Part shown: piece by piece, positions 28,309 to 38,251 of the stretch | How positions within the stretch are numbered: the first letter of the stretch is position 1 | Layout: the number at the start of each line of letters is the position of its first letter | From: Mucilaginibacter sp. L3T2-6 | GTDB lineage: Bacteria; Bacteroidota; Bacteroidia; Sphingobacteriales; Sphingobacteriaceae | Length of the DNA: 64,000 nucleotides | NCBI RefSeq assembly: GCF_030519355.1 | Contig: NZ_JAUMKC010000011.1 | Span: 122,900-186,899 of the forward strand | Direction: 5' to 3' | Notes under the pieces: generated by a model | Database searches by the model: none | Told to the model about the DNA's origin: nothing | What the model saw: only the letters and a program-made list of their open reading frames with translations | Translations under genes and position numbers: made by a program

Positions 28309-29511
28309 TTATCCTGCAATTAAAGAATCTTTCTTGATTTCTGCACCGTATTTCCGGGTAAGCATTTCGTAAACAATTTTTAGCCAGATTAAGAATGACG
28401 GGAATGCGATTAATGCGTACGGTGTTACATAGGCAAGTCGTAACGGTCTTGGAAACAGATCTGAATTGGCGTTTGTTAACACCAATGCAAATATTAACAA
28501 AAAACGCTCATAGGCTGATACAGGCCGGTCCAGAGCTGTATACCAGATACCGACACCGATCATCGCTATGATATAGGTAGGTGGTTCAGACCCACTGCTG
28601 AAAATTGTAGTAAAAATTAACACCGATGCTGCCAGCGAAAGCTGATATTGGACGTTGCGCCAGTATTTTACACGTGCCATTGACGTAGCAAAGATTAGCA
28701 GGGCGGGTATCAGCACAACTTTGTTCGGCAAACCAGAATAATGGAAGATCTTGCTGATCATCCCCATAACGCAGACATATCCCCGCGAGGACACTACGTT
28801 GGCCGCATTTTTGGCAACCAGGTCGGGATACCAGTCATGATAGGTTTTGATAATAAATGCAGGAGAAGAAATAAGCATTGGCAGTGCGAATAGTAGGATG
28901 GCCCAAAACGCCATGCTCAAAATCAGCTTTATCTTATTGTCTGAAAAGAAAAAGAAAGCAAGTCCTACAATACCGTATAGCTTTATAGCGGTGCCTATAA
29001 TAATCATTAGTGCAGCCCAAAAGTCCTGCTTGTTCCTGATAAATATCAGACTGAATAAAATCAGTGCGGTGATTAGCGGGTTGACCTGGGTATTGCCCGC
29101 CGAACCGACGATGCTGAAAATATTAATGAGCAGTATCATCATTCGCTGATTGTCGTTCAGCGGCAGTTTCATTATTGCCAGGTACAACACCCAGGAGTTG
29201 AACATCACCCATACAATTGCCCCAAGTCCGTCTGGAAATATGGTAAATGGCGCTATAATAAGGGCAAACACCGGCCCATAATGATTGAGATCAAAATAAT
29301 ATTCAGGCTGCGGCCCGAACAAGCTATGCTGATGAATAAGGTTTAAAAAGTTGTGCTTATAGATTATATAGTTGTTGATGTTTCCATTGGCGATGTGGCT
29401 GTCAATAACATTGGGTATAAGTACCCCTTTTAACACGGGAAGTAAGCTTAAAACAAACCACGCCCAGATAACAAATTTTTTATTTGTAAAAAGTTGGGTA
29501 ATATTTTGCAT
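28309..29511 (-). CDS. GT87/DUF2029-like polytopic membrane glycosyltransferase
   Basis: A 400-residue integral membrane protein with about ten hydrophobic segments and a short loop after TM1 with acidic and aromatic residues (PNVIDSHIANGNINNYIIYKHN, in two halves), as in polyprenyl-phosphate-mannose-dependent GT87 (DUF2029) transferases. The family assignment rests on topology and the DLNHYGPVFALI segment, so it is moderate. I chose the ATG at 29511: a promoter at 29538-29571 would start transcription near 29532, leaving a short leader for this start. An ATG at 29526 and a TTG at 29553 are alternatives. Confidence 0.7.
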   Translation of the reverse strand: MQNITQLFTNKKFVIWAWFVLSLLPVLKGVLIPNVIDSHIANGNINNYIIYKHNFLNLIHQHSLFGPQPEYYFDLNHYGPVFALIIAPFTIFPDGLGAIVWVMFNSWVLYLAIMKLPLNDNQRMMILLINIFSIVGSAGNTQVNPLITALILFSLIFIRNKQDFWAALMIIIGTAIKLYGIVGLAFFFFSDNKIKLILSMAFWAILLFALPMLISSPAFIIKTYHDWYPDLVAKNAANVVSSRGYVCVMGMISKIFHYSGLPNKVVLIPALLIFATSMARVKYWRNVQYQLSLAASVLIFTTIFSSGSEPPTYIIAMIGVGIWYTALDRPVSAYERFLLIFALVLTNANSDLFPRPLRLAYVTPYALIAFPSFLIWLKIVYEMLTRKYGAEIKKDSLIAG

Positions 29512-29537
29512 CGCGGCGGTTTCCATGGTTTGGGGCG

Positions 29538-29571
29538 CAAATATAGCAAACAACCCGCTATCGGCGACAAA
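29538..29571 (-). promoter_or_regulatory. Bacteroidetes-type promoter of the GT87-like gene
   Basis: On the minus strand TTTG (29568-29571) and TATATTTG (29538-29545, exact TAnnTTTG) are 22 bp apart, close to the usual spacing. The start codon at 29511 lies about 20 bases after the expected transcription start. Confidence 0.55.
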
Positions 29572-29676
29572 TTTGTAGCTACCTGATTGTGATCAGCGCG
29601 GACAGAAGATCGCTGTATTATGTGAAACATTTCTTTCCTACGGCTCAACATAAATAATTTGCTATAAGAATAAAGC

Positions 29677-29702
29677 AAAAGGGCCCCGGCGGGGCCACTT
29701 TG
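29677..29702 (-). terminator. Intrinsic terminator of the metY-metX-hom operon
   Basis: GGCCCC and GGGGCC form a very stable 6-bp stem around a 3-base loop; AAAG/CTTT extends the stem past a bulged base. On the minus strand it is followed by a T-rich stretch. It lies 24 bp after the homoserine dehydrogenase stop codon. Confidence 0.8.
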
Positions 29703-29725
29703 AAAACTATAAAACCAAAAAGAAA

Positions 29726-30964
29726 TTATAACGCCGCGGCTTCTTCCGTAACCGCAATAGTAGCCAAATCTATGCCCGCAAGCTGGTCGGCGAAGGCGAC
29801 AAATGCGCCGCATCTGGCAATTAGTTCCTGGTTGCCGACAAGACTCTGCAAGTTGATCCGGCCAATAATAAATTTATAGTCACCAGAATAATAGCGCTCA
29901 TGTATGCTAATAAAATCGAGGGCTTCTACCAGGCTTTCGTTATCGTAGCGCAGATAAATATTCAGTTCGATATTATTCGTAAAGTTCAGGCCACCGCGCG
30001 CCTTTGCTTTTTTATATTCGTATTGATAACCGTACCGAAGTGCGGCAATGTCTGATAAAACCGCTGAACCTGTAGGGTGGCCCCCGGCTCCTTTACCGAA
30101 AAAGAATTGCTGATCGGCAAAAGCTGCCTGCACTATAACACCATTGTATTCGTACTCAACGTTATATAAGAACTCTTTCTCATTAACAAATTTTGGCAGT
30201 ACGAAAAGTGCCACATGTTCGTTATCAAGTTCTTTGGCGACCGGAACCAGTTTAATTTTCAGGTTCTTTTCGCGGGCATATTGTAAATCATGCGAGCCCA
30301 GATTCTGGATCCCAATATTGAACACATCGTCAGGCTTAACGATTACGCCGTAAGCGTGTGCGGCAGCAATAACCAGTTTGTACTTTGCATCAAAACCGCC
30401 TACATCGCTGGTTGGATCGGTTTCGGCGAAGCCAAGGTCCTGCGCCTGCTGCAAGGCCATCTCATAGCTTAGTCCTTCGTTAAAGCCTTTTGACAGTATA
30501 TAGTTGGATGAGCCGTTAAAAATGCCGCTCACTGAATGCAGCAGTTCGTTATCATAGTACTCTTCCAGGTTTCGGATGATAGGAATACTCCCGCATACCG
30601 AACCTTCATATAATAAAGACGTACCGTATTTATGCTGTAATTCGATAAGTTCCTCCAGGTGCAGGGCGATCATTTTTTTACTGGCCGATACCACGTTTTT
30701 GCCGGAACTTAAAGCGCGGGATACAATCTCGAACGCGGCTTCCGTATCGTTAATCAGCTCTACGATAGTGTTGATCTCCGGGTTATTAAGTAGCTCGTCC
30801 CTGTCGGTAGTGAACAAATGCGATGGAAGCGAACGTTTTTTTGTCGCGTCTTTTATCGCAATTTTTACGATCTCCAAATTCAGATTTTTAGTTCTGATGA
30901 TGTCATACAGGCCCTGGCCTACCACGCCAAAACCGAATAATCCTATGTTTAATTTTTTACTCAT
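29726..30964 (-). CDS. hom: Homoserine dehydrogenase
   Basis: A 412-residue monofunctional enzyme: NAD(P)-binding FGFGVVGQGLY (about residues 10-20), the catalytic-domain signature GIFNGSSNYILSKGFNEGLSYEMALQQAQDLGFAETDPTSD (split here: GIFNGSSNYIL... then GFAETDPTSDVGGFDA), and a C-terminal extension of about 90 residues. It reduces aspartate semialdehyde to homoserine, the substrate for MetX. Its ATG overlaps the metX stop by one base (TAATG), so the two are translationally coupled. As last gene of the riboswitch-led operon it provides homoserine for methionine synthesis. The operon places it under methionine control rather than with a threonine operon. Confidence 0.93.
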   Translation of the reverse strand: MSKKLNIGLFGFGVVGQGLYDIIRTKNLNLEIVKIAIKDATKKRSLPSHLFTTDRDELLNNPEINTIVELINDTEAAFEIVSRALSSGKNVVSASKKMIALHLEELIELQHKYGTSLLYEGSVCGSIPIIRNLEEYYDNELLHSVSGIFNGSSNYILSKGFNEGLSYEMALQQAQDLGFAETDPTSDVGGFDAKYKLVIAAAHAYGVIVKPDDVFNIGIQNLGSHDLQYAREKNLKIKLVPVAKELDNEHVALFVLPKFVNEKEFLYNVEYEYNGVIVQAAFADQQFFFGKGAGGHPTGSAVLSDIAALRYGYQYEYKKAKARGGLNFTNNIELNIYLRYDNESLVEALDFISIHERYYSGDYKFIIGRINLQSLVGNQELIARCGAFVAFADQLAGIDLATIAVTEEAAAL

Positions 30965-32016
30965 TATGCAGTTTGTTGCAATTCGATTATTTTTCCTCTT
31001 ACGTCAGTTTTGAAAAAGGATTTAATGATATTAGTTAATGGTTCTGTTTCTATTAGGAATCCGTCGTGCCCGTAAAACGAGTCCAGTTCGGCAAATGCGG
31101 CTTTGGGGATATGCTGAAAAAGATATTGCTGCTCTTCGATAGGGAACAGTACATCTGATTTTATTCCAATAACCAATGTACGGGCCTTAACCAGGCTCAG
31201 GGCTTTTTCAACACCGTTTCTTCCGCGGCCAACATTATGTGAGTCCATACTTTTGGACAGGTACCAATAGCTGTATGCATTATAGCGGTTTACGAGTTTT
31301 TGCCCCTGGTAATTTTGATAAGAAGATGCCTTGTAATTATCAGTGTGGGAATCCCCTTCTTCCTGCTGGGTTACTCCGTAAGTTTTATAATTACGATAGG
31401 ACAGAAGCGCAATACTGCGGGCTGCACTTAACCCTTTTTGGCCGCCATTGGGGGTATTCGAATAAAATGTCTGATCAGCGCTGATAGCCATGCGCTGCGA
31501 TTCATTAAATGCGATGCCCCATGGAGAGTGCTTTGCGTTCGTAGCAATAAGCACAAGATTTTTTATCCGGTCAGGTTCTATAATCGACCATTCAAGCGCC
31601 TGCTGACCGCCCAGTGAACCGCCAATTAAAATTTCGATATTTTCTATACCGAGGTGATCAGCCAAAATTCCATGTGCTTTCACCATGTCTCTAACAGTAA
31701 ACTGCGGAAATGACAGGTAATAAGGTTCCCCGGTTGCCGGGTTAACACTTAACGGACTACTACTGCCATAATGTGAGCCGATAATGTTAGCGCACACAAT
31801 GAAATGTTCGCCGGGATTAAAATAATCGTTCTCTCCAACAAAACCTTTCCACCAGTCGAAAACATCTGAATTTGCAGTGAGGGCATGGCACACCCAAACT
31901 ACATTGTCTGCGTTTTTATTCAGCTTGCCGTAGGTATGATAGCCTATTTCGAGTTCCTGCAATTGCTGACCAGACTCAAGTGTAAATGGCTTGTTGTATT
32001 TAAAAATTTTCGTCAT
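30964..32016 (-). CDS. metX: Homoserine O-acetyltransferase
   Basis: A 350-residue alpha/beta hydrolase-fold enzyme. The nucleophile elbow is GGSLGGQQALEW (Ser at about residue 134) and the His/Asp end is FYGHDGFLIE (about 317-325). It transfers acetyl from acetyl-CoA to homoserine to form O-acetylhomoserine, the substrate of the MetY encoded just upstream. It is 90 bp after metY, with a stem-loop in the gap, and overlaps hom by one base. Confidence 0.94.
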   Translation of the reverse strand: MTKIFKYNKPFTLESGQQLQELEIGYHTYGKLNKNADNVVWVCHALTANSDVFDWWKGFVGENDYFNPGEHFIVCANIIGSHYGSSSPLSVNPATGEPYYLSFPQFTVRDMVKAHGILADHLGIENIEILIGGSLGGQQALEWSIIEPDRIKNLVLIATNAKHSPWGIAFNESQRMAISADQTFYSNTPNGGQKGLSAARSIALLSYRNYKTYGVTQQEEGDSHTDNYKASSYQNYQGQKLVNRYNAYSYWYLSKSMDSHNVGRGRNGVEKALSLVKARTLVIGIKSDVLFPIEEQQYLFQHIPKAAFAELDSFYGHDGFLIETEPLTNIIKSFFKTDVRGKIIELQQTA

Positions 32017-32061
32017 TAACTATTCTTAGGTTCTTTTGTAATCTTCAGTCATTCACCTTAT

Positions 32062-32091
32062 TCATCAACAATTTTGCCCTCGGGTTGATGA
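32062..32091 (-). repeat. Intercistronic stem-loop between metY and metX
   Basis: TCATCAAC and GTTGATGA form a perfect 8-bp stem around a 14-base loop, 15 bp after the metY stop. No T tract follows, so it is more likely an mRNA-processing or stability element than a terminator. That role is inferred. Confidence 0.45.
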
Positions 32092-32106
32092 GCGGACAAC
32101 TAACGA

Positions 32107-33447
<1,341 letters not shown>

Positions 33448-33463
33448 CTAACCGGGCATGACG

Positions 33464-33520
33464 GTGTAAAATCACTTTGTGATACACGCACATTTCGGGA
33501 AAAGAAAAGTAAAACGTGTA
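33464..33520 (-). promoter_or_regulatory. Mutually exclusive hairpins upstream of metY (attenuator-like)
   Basis: On the minus strand, segment 1 (TACACG, 33515-33520) lies just after the stop codon of the short leader ORF. Segment 2 (CGTGTA, 33483-33488) can pair with it. Segment 2 plus ATCAC can instead pair with GTGAT and TACAC (33464-33483), forming a stem of about ten pairs with an AAA loop and a two-base bulge. The two foldings exclude each other. No T tract follows the second hairpin, so if this is an attenuator it may act on translation or through Rho. Confidence 0.5.
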
Positions 33521-33527
33521 AGGGCTA

Positions 33528-33641
33528 TCAACAGCAACACATGGCCATAATACCGCTGCTAACATTGCGGTAGCAATTAGCCGGTACTGATTTTTGCGCC
33601 TTAAAGATGTTTGGGAGAATGATGTAAATTAAACTTTTCAT
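33528..33641 (-). CDS. Short leader ORF ending in Cys-Cys-Cys
   Basis: A 37-codon ORF on the minus strand between the SAM riboswitch and metY: ATG at 33641, stop TGA at 33528-33530. The N-terminus is MKSLIYIILPNIFKAQ and the C-terminus is GIMAMCCC directly before the stop (codons TGT TGC TGT). It starts 10 bases after the 3' strand of the riboswitch P1 helix. Its stop is followed within 8 bases by the first segment of the alternative hairpins. Three terminal cysteine codons in front of a sulfur-assimilation operon suggest a leader peptide whose translation senses cysteine or charged tRNA-Cys, like polycysteine leaders known in mycobacteria. Translation is not proven. Confidence 0.6.
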   Translation of the reverse strand: MKSLIYIILPNIFKAQKSVPANCYRNVSSGIMAMCCC

Positions 33642-33650
33642 GGTTGTTAA

Positions 33651-33755
33651 TTTATATTTCCCGGGATATTTACCGGGTAAGGAATTGGCACCTTCTCCAC
33701 CCTGGAGGGTTGCCAGCGGGTCGTTGAGCCTAATCTCTCGCCGCTTCTTTATAAA
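33651..33755 (-). promoter_or_regulatory. SAM-I (S-box) riboswitch, metY operon leader
   Basis: On the minus strand the conserved SAM-I core is visible in order: AAGCGGCGAGAGATTAGGCT, GACCCGCTGGCAACC, then GAAGGTGCCAATTCC, with a GGGTAA/TTACCC-type hairpin and a closing P1 helix made of TTTATA (33750-33755) and TATAAA (33651-33656). It lies 240-344 bases upstream of the metY start. SAM binding normally lowers expression of methionine synthesis genes. The 3' side of P1 ends just before the leader ORF start, so SAM binding could affect its translation. Confidence 0.92.
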
Positions 33756-33806
33756 TCATAACCTTTTAGAAGGTAATGATTATGGTATCGCTACCAAATA
33801 TTGTTG

Positions 33807-33839
33807 CAAATATAGGGTGATGGAAATGTTTTTTCCAAA
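33807..33839 (-). promoter_or_regulatory. Promoter of the metY-metX-hom operon
   Basis: On the minus strand TTTG (33836-33839) and TATATTTG (33807-33814, exact TAnnTTTG) are separated by 21 bp. The predicted transcription start near 33800 leaves about 45 bases before the riboswitch P1 helix. The position relative to the riboswitch strengthens the call. Confidence 0.65.
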
Positions 33840-33936
33840 TTTTATTTTCTTTATGGTGGTGAAATAGGAAAATGCAAAGCAAAAAGCTTACACCACACCT
33901 CGTTTAGCCTGATTTTTAACACTTGTTTGCAGATCT

Positions 33937-35052
33937 TTAACCCAGCGCTTCTTCCAGATCAGCAATCAGGTCGTCAATGTGCTCTAATCCAACAGAAACC
34001 CTTAATAAATTAAAAGGAGTGTTGGTATCCGGGCCTTCAACAGTTGCACGGTGCTCAACAAGGCTTTCCACACCGCCAAGGCTGGTCGCACGGGTGAATA
34101 GCTTAAAGCCATTAATAACACGCCGGGCTTCATCTTCGCCGCCTTTAAGAGTAAACGACAGCATGGCCCCGAATTTAATCATCTGCTGTTTGGCAATATT
34201 ATGCTGCGGATGTGACGTTAGGCCAGGGTACATAACCGCTTCAACCTTAGGATGCTTTTCGAGATATTGAGCCAGTAATTGCGCGTTGTGTACATGGCCG
34301 CGCATACGGTAAGGCAATGTTTTTATACTGCGAACCAGCATGTAGCAATCCATAGGTGATGGGATGGCCCCGCCATAGCCTTGCACGTCGCGTATTTTTT
34401 CCCACCATTCGTCTTTCTTAGCAGTTATAAGTGCACCGCCCATCAGGTCGCTGTGCCCGCCAAAATACTTGGTGGATGAATGCATCACCAAATCAGCACC
34501 CAAAGCCAAAGGCTGCTGACACATAGGAGTAGCGAAGGTGTTATCAACAGCCACGCGGATGCTGCGCTTGTGAGCTAATGCTACAACATTTTTGATATCA
34601 GTGACCTTAAGCAACGGATTCGAGGGTGTTTCCAGCCAAATAAGACCGGTTGACGGCATCAGGTGTTTATTCACTTCGTCGATGTTATTCACATCGATGA
34701 AATCGAACTTTAAGATACCATTAAATAACTTTTTTAACTGATTGCGCAGGCCATGGTACATGTCATCAGGTGCAATAATATGAGTGCCAGGGGCCAATGA
34801 CTGAAAAACGGACATGCCCGCGGCATTGCCCGAAGAAAAAGCTGCTGCATCTGCACCGCCTTCCAGTTTTGCCAGAACGTTCTCCAGCAGGGCGCGGTTG
34901 GGGTTGCTGGACCGGCTGTAAATATGCCCGCCAGGAAAACTGCCGTCTTCAGCGCGCTCGAAAGTGGTTGATAATACTATAGGCTGAATTACCGCTTTTG
35001 ATGTATTATCAACGTGGTTACCGGCGTGTATGGCGATAGTTTCGGGTTTCAT
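33937..35052 (-). CDS. Trans-sulfuration PLP enzyme (cystathionine gamma-synthase/lyase family)
   Basis: A 371-residue Cys/Met metabolism PLP enzyme of the shorter type. The N-terminus is TIAIHAGNHVDNTSKAVIQPI, the SFP..YSRSSNPNR region carries the phosphate-contacting Tyr/Arg, and the Schiff-base Lys is in MHSSTKYFGGHSDLMGG (about residue 190). Cystathionine synthase, gamma-lyase and beta-lyase activities cannot be told apart by eye. It lies upstream of the metY operon on the same strand but ahead of the operon's own promoter, so it is probably transcribed separately. Confidence 0.88.
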   Translation of the reverse strand: MKPETIAIHAGNHVDNTSKAVIQPIVLSTTFERAEDGSFPGGHIYSRSSNPNRALLENVLAKLEGGADAAAFSSGNAAGMSVFQSLAPGTHIIAPDDMYHGLRNQLKKLFNGILKFDFIDVNNIDEVNKHLMPSTGLIWLETPSNPLLKVTDIKNVVALAHKRSIRVAVDNTFATPMCQQPLALGADLVMHSSTKYFGGHSDLMGGALITAKKDEWWEKIRDVQGYGGAIPSPMDCYMLVRSIKTLPYRMRGHVHNAQLLAQYLEKHPKVEAVMYPGLTSHPQHNIAKQQMIKFGAMLSFTLKGGEDEARRVINGFKLFTRATSLGGVESLVEHRATVEGPDTNTPFNLLRVSVGLEHIDDLIADLEEALG

Positions 35053-35096
35053 GGAGAAGTGTTTTGCGCAAACTTAACGGTTTAAACATTGAACAA

Positions 35097-35462
35097 CTAC
35101 ACCTTTTTTAAATATATCTGCGGCGGAAGTTTACCGAAGACAAATTCAGTTACTTCACACAACCAAATCTCCTGATTTAAGATTTCACCGTTATAGTTGC
35201 CTAAAAAATATATTCCGCCGCCTCCGGGTTGCCGTGAATAATCATGTATTAACTCTAGTACATCAGCATTTGCAAACGGGAATTCTGATAAAATAAGTTC
35301 TGCTTCAGGCGCTCCGGAGCCTACATGATCAAGCATGGTGTCGGCGCCGCCAACCATTTCAAGGTCAGCCTTTTGACCGGTCCAATCAGGCAAATCTATA
35401 TACCATTTACCGCTGTCTCCCTTTATGAATTTATAAGTTTGGAAGTTTGTTTGAGTAGTCAT
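35097..35462 (-). CDS. Small protein, DUF6717-like
   Basis: A 121-residue cytosolic-looking protein with KFIKGDSGKWYIDLPDW and ADLEMVGGADTMLDHVG, which I associate with the DUF6717 family of unknown function. I chose the ATG at 35462; the frame continues to 35558, but that extension would add a Cys-rich and poly-Leu stretch without coding character that runs into the mqnE upstream region. It is divergent from mqnE. Confidence 0.65.
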   Translation of the reverse strand: MTTQTNFQTYKFIKGDSGKWYIDLPDWTGQKADLEMVGGADTMLDHVGSGAPEAELILSEFPFANADVLELIHDYSRQPGGGGIYFLGNYNGEILNQEIWLCEVTEFVFGKLPPQIYLKKV

Positions 35463-35568
35463 GACAGACCAAGGCAGGCAAAGTAACAACAGGAGCAAAA
35501 TTATGCCTTCATTTATATTTACACCCCGATTACACGAACATTTTCTACATTTGCTCAAAAGTTACTGA

Positions 35569-36762
35569 ATGGAAGCTGAAGCTAATGTGCGTGCATTATT
35601 GCAGAATCCGCATCTCTCTGCCGGATTAAAGCAAATAGGAGAAAAGGTACTTGATAACAAGCGTATAACTTTTGAGGAAGGCGTTCTGCTTTACGAAGAG
35701 GGGGAGTTAGGTTACGTGGGTATGCTGGCCAACTATATCCGGGAAAAGCGCCACGGAAATAAAACATACTTTAACCGTAATTTCCATATTGAGCCTACCA
35801 ACCTTTGCGTTTACGATTGTAAATTTTGTTCCTACTCTCGTTTAATTAAGCAGCGATCAGAGGGGTGGGAGTATACGATGGACGAGATGATGGACATCGT
35901 AAAAAAATATGATAACGAGCCCGTAACAGAAGTGCATATTGTCGGTGGCGTATTGCCACAGTATGATGTTCCGTTTTATACAGAATTGTTCAGCAGGATA
36001 AAAGCGCATCGCCCTGAATTGCACGTAAAAGCATTAACACCGGTCGAATATCATTATATATTTAAAAAAGCGAAAATTGACTATGCTACCGGCATGAAGA
36101 TGATGCTGGATGCCGGCCTTGAATCAATCCCGGGTGGCGGAGCGGAAATATTTCATCCTGAAATACGCGACCAGATTGCCAAAGATAAATGCACGGCCGA
36201 CCAATGGCTCGCTATTCACGAGGAATGGCATAAGTTGGGCGCACGTTCAAATGCGACCATGTTATACGGTCATATTGAAAAATACTGGCACCGGGTCGAT
36301 CACATGGAACGCTTGCGGCAATTGCAGGATCGGACCGGCGGCTTCCAGACCTTTATTCCGTTAAAGTTTAGAAATAAGGATAACCAGATGTCTAACATCC
36401 CGGAATCATCGGTCGTTGAGGATCTGCGAAATTATGCTATAGCCCGTATTTATCTTGATAATTTCGACCACATAAAAGCTTATTGGGCAATGATCAGCCG
36501 TACAACGGCACAATTATCACTGAATTTTGGCGTGGACGATATAGATGGTACACTGGATGATACCACCAGGATTTACTCGATGGCCGGCGCCGAGGAACAA
36601 AAACCAGGTATGAGCACTAAAGAGCTGGTTGAGCTGATAAAGCATGTTGGCCGTGAGCCGATAGAGAGGGATACTTTGTATAACATTGTGACTGATTATA
36701 CAAATCATGAATTCCCGGAAGAACCCAAGCCGCAATTTTATAAGCTCCCGGTGATAAATTAG
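35569..36762 (+). CDS. mqnE: Aminofutalosine synthase (radical SAM)
   Basis: A 397-residue radical SAM enzyme. The 4Fe-4S motif is CVYDCKFC (Cys80, Cys84, Cys87), preceded by HIEPTNL, followed by VHIVGGVLP and an SPIX-type GLESIPGGGAEIF motif. It joins the MqnA product to SAM-derived adenosyl to give aminofutalosine in the futalosine route to menaquinone. mqnA lies two genes downstream on the same strand, which supports MqnE over MqnC or CofH. Confidence 0.92.
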   Translation: MEAEANVRALLQNPHLSAGLKQIGEKVLDNKRITFEEGVLLYEEGELGYVGMLANYIREKRHGNKTYFNRNFHIEPTNLCVYDCKFCSYSRLIKQRSEGWEYTMDEMMDIVKKYDNEPVTEVHIVGGVLPQYDVPFYTELFSRIKAHRPELHVKALTPVEYHYIFKKAKIDYATGMKMMLDAGLESIPGGGAEIFHPEIRDQIAKDKCTADQWLAIHEEWHKLGARSNATMLYGHIEKYWHRVDHMERLRQLQDRTGGFQTFIPLKFRNKDNQMSNIPESSVVEDLRNYAIARIYLDNFDHIKAYWAMISRTTAQLSLNFGVDDIDGTLDDTTRIYSMAGAEEQKPGMSTKELVELIKHVGREPIERDTLYNIVTDYTNHEFPEEPKPQFYKLPVIN

Positions 36763-36818
36763 TTATTGGTCATTCTTATATTGATGCAATCACTAGCGTC
36801 CGGGAACAAAAAGAAGAA

Positions 36819-37436
36819 ATGAATAAAACGCTATACATCGTCCGCCATGGACAGACCGAGTTAAATAAACGGGGCATTGTACAGGGGCGTGGCATGGACA
36901 CTGATCTTAATGACGAAGGCCGCAAACAGGCCGGCCAGTTTTTTGAAGCATATAAAAATGTAAAGTTCGATAAGATTTATATCTCGTCACTAAAACGTAC
37001 CCGGCAAAGCATTCAGCAATTCATCGATTTAGGCATACCCTACGAGAAATTGTCAGGGCTGGATGAATTGGCCTGGGGTATACATGAGGGACAGGAAGCC
37101 ACCGAAGAAAACAAGGCGGCTTTTTTGCACCTGATGCGCGACTGGATGGATGGTAACCTGGATGCCAAATTTGAAGGCGGCGAAAGTCCGAATGAGGTAA
37201 AAGCGCGGCAGCAGGAAGCGTTAAATATTATTATGAGCCGTCCGGAAGAGGAGACTGTGCTGATTTGTATGCACGGCCGGGCCCTGCGTTTGATCTTATG
37301 CCTTTTGACGGAACGCCCGCTGACCGAAATGGACAACTTTCCCCACCAAAACCTGGTTTTATATAAAGTTTATTACAACGGCGAAAAGTTTGAAATCATC
37401 GACTTTAACAACGCCGGGCACCTGAAAAATATTTGA
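36819..37436 (+). CDS. Histidine phosphatase (phosphoglycerate mutase-like)
   Basis: A 205-residue protein with the catalytic RHG motif in LYIVRHGQTELNKRGIVQGRG (His10), SSLKRTRQS, and the second His in CMHGRALRL (about residue 150). The superfamily includes phosphatases for sugars, nucleotides and alpha-ribazole. It is placed between mqnE and mqnA, 6 bp before mqnA, so it is co-transcribed with menaquinone genes. Whether it acts in that pathway is unknown. Confidence 0.87.
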   Translation: MNKTLYIVRHGQTELNKRGIVQGRGMDTDLNDEGRKQAGQFFEAYKNVKFDKIYISSLKRTRQSIQQFIDLGIPYEKLSGLDELAWGIHEGQEATEENKAAFLHLMRDWMDGNLDAKFEGGESPNEVKARQQEALNIIMSRPEEETVLICMHGRALRLILCLLTERPLTEMDNFPHQNLVLYKVYYNGEKFEIIDFNNAGHLKNI

Positions 37437-37442
37437 ACTACC

Positions 37443-38192
37443 TTGAACAACAAAATTAGGATCTCAGCAGTAAGCTACACCAATACCAAACCTTTTTTGT
37501 ATGGCATAGAACACAGTGATATCATCAATAAAATTGATTTGAGCCTGGATATGCCAGCAGATTGCGCACAGAAATTAATCGATGACAAAGTGGATATCGG
37601 TCTTATTCCGGTTGCTGCAATTTTGGACCTTCCGCAGTGGGAAATTGTGTCTGATTATTGCATTGGCGCATCCGGACCGGTAAATTCTGTTTTTATATTC
37701 AGTAACTGCGCCGCGGAGGATATCAGGACATTGCAGCTTGATCCCGAGTCGCGTTCGTCTAATAACCTGGCCCGCGTTTTATTGAAGAATTACTGGAAGG
37801 CAGATTACCAGCCCATACTCAATGCACCAGATTACGCTGTCACAGCAGAGCCAACTACCGCTTTTGTACAGATAGGCGACCGTACCTTCGGTAAAAAACA
37901 ACAATATAAGTATGTGTATGACCTGGCCGAAGAATGGAACAAGTTTACCGGCTTGCCGTTTGTGTTTGCCGCATGGGTAGCCAATAAGTCCGTCCCTGCT
38001 GATTTTATGGACGAGTTTAATCAGGCAATAAAATATGGTCTCGAACACCGTGCCGACTTATTAAAAGACCTATCCGCCCGGCCCGACTTTGATTTGGAAG
38101 ACTACCTGATGCGCAAGCTGGACTTTAACTTAACGGGAGATAAAAAGAAAGCACTGCATTTATTTCATGAGTATATAAAGTCTTTGAGCTGA
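37443..38192 (+). CDS. mqnA: Chorismate dehydratase
   Basis: A 249-residue MqnA/MqnD-family protein with RISAVSYTNTKPFLYGIE, DIGLIPVAAILDLP and SSNNLARVLL motifs, and the family's periplasmic-binding-protein-like fold. It dehydrates chorismate to 3-enolpyruvylbenzoate, the first futalosine-pathway step. The start codon is TTG at 37443, 6 bp after the phosphatase stop. An IS3-family element begins 17 bp after its stop codon. Confidence 0.9.
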   Translation: MNNKIRISAVSYTNTKPFLYGIEHSDIINKIDLSLDMPADCAQKLIDDKVDIGLIPVAAILDLPQWEIVSDYCIGASGPVNSVFIFSNCAAEDIRTLQLDPESRSSNNLARVLLKNYWKADYQPILNAPDYAVTAEPTTAFVQIGDRTFGKKQQYKYVYDLAEEWNKFTGLPFVFAAWVANKSVPADFMDEFNQAIKYGLEHRADLLKDLSARPDFDLEDYLMRKLDFNLTGDKKKALHLFHEYIKSLS

Positions 38193-38209
38193 AAATATTA
38201 GGTGTTCCG

Positions 38210-38235
38210 TGTCTCGTCCTGAAATAGGTTTACAC
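38210..38235 (+). repeat. Left terminal inverted repeat of the IS3-family element
   Basis: The repeat begins TGTCTCGTCCTGAAA and ends GGTTTACAC. Its inner 20 bases are the inverted form of the unit iterated at the right end. Confidence 0.75.
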
Positions 38236-38251
38236 ATTAAGTAAACACGAG

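Noticed and set aside
33640..33867. Plus-strand 75-codon frame across the metY leader
   Set aside because: It is antisense to the SAM riboswitch, whose conserved core explains the sequence.
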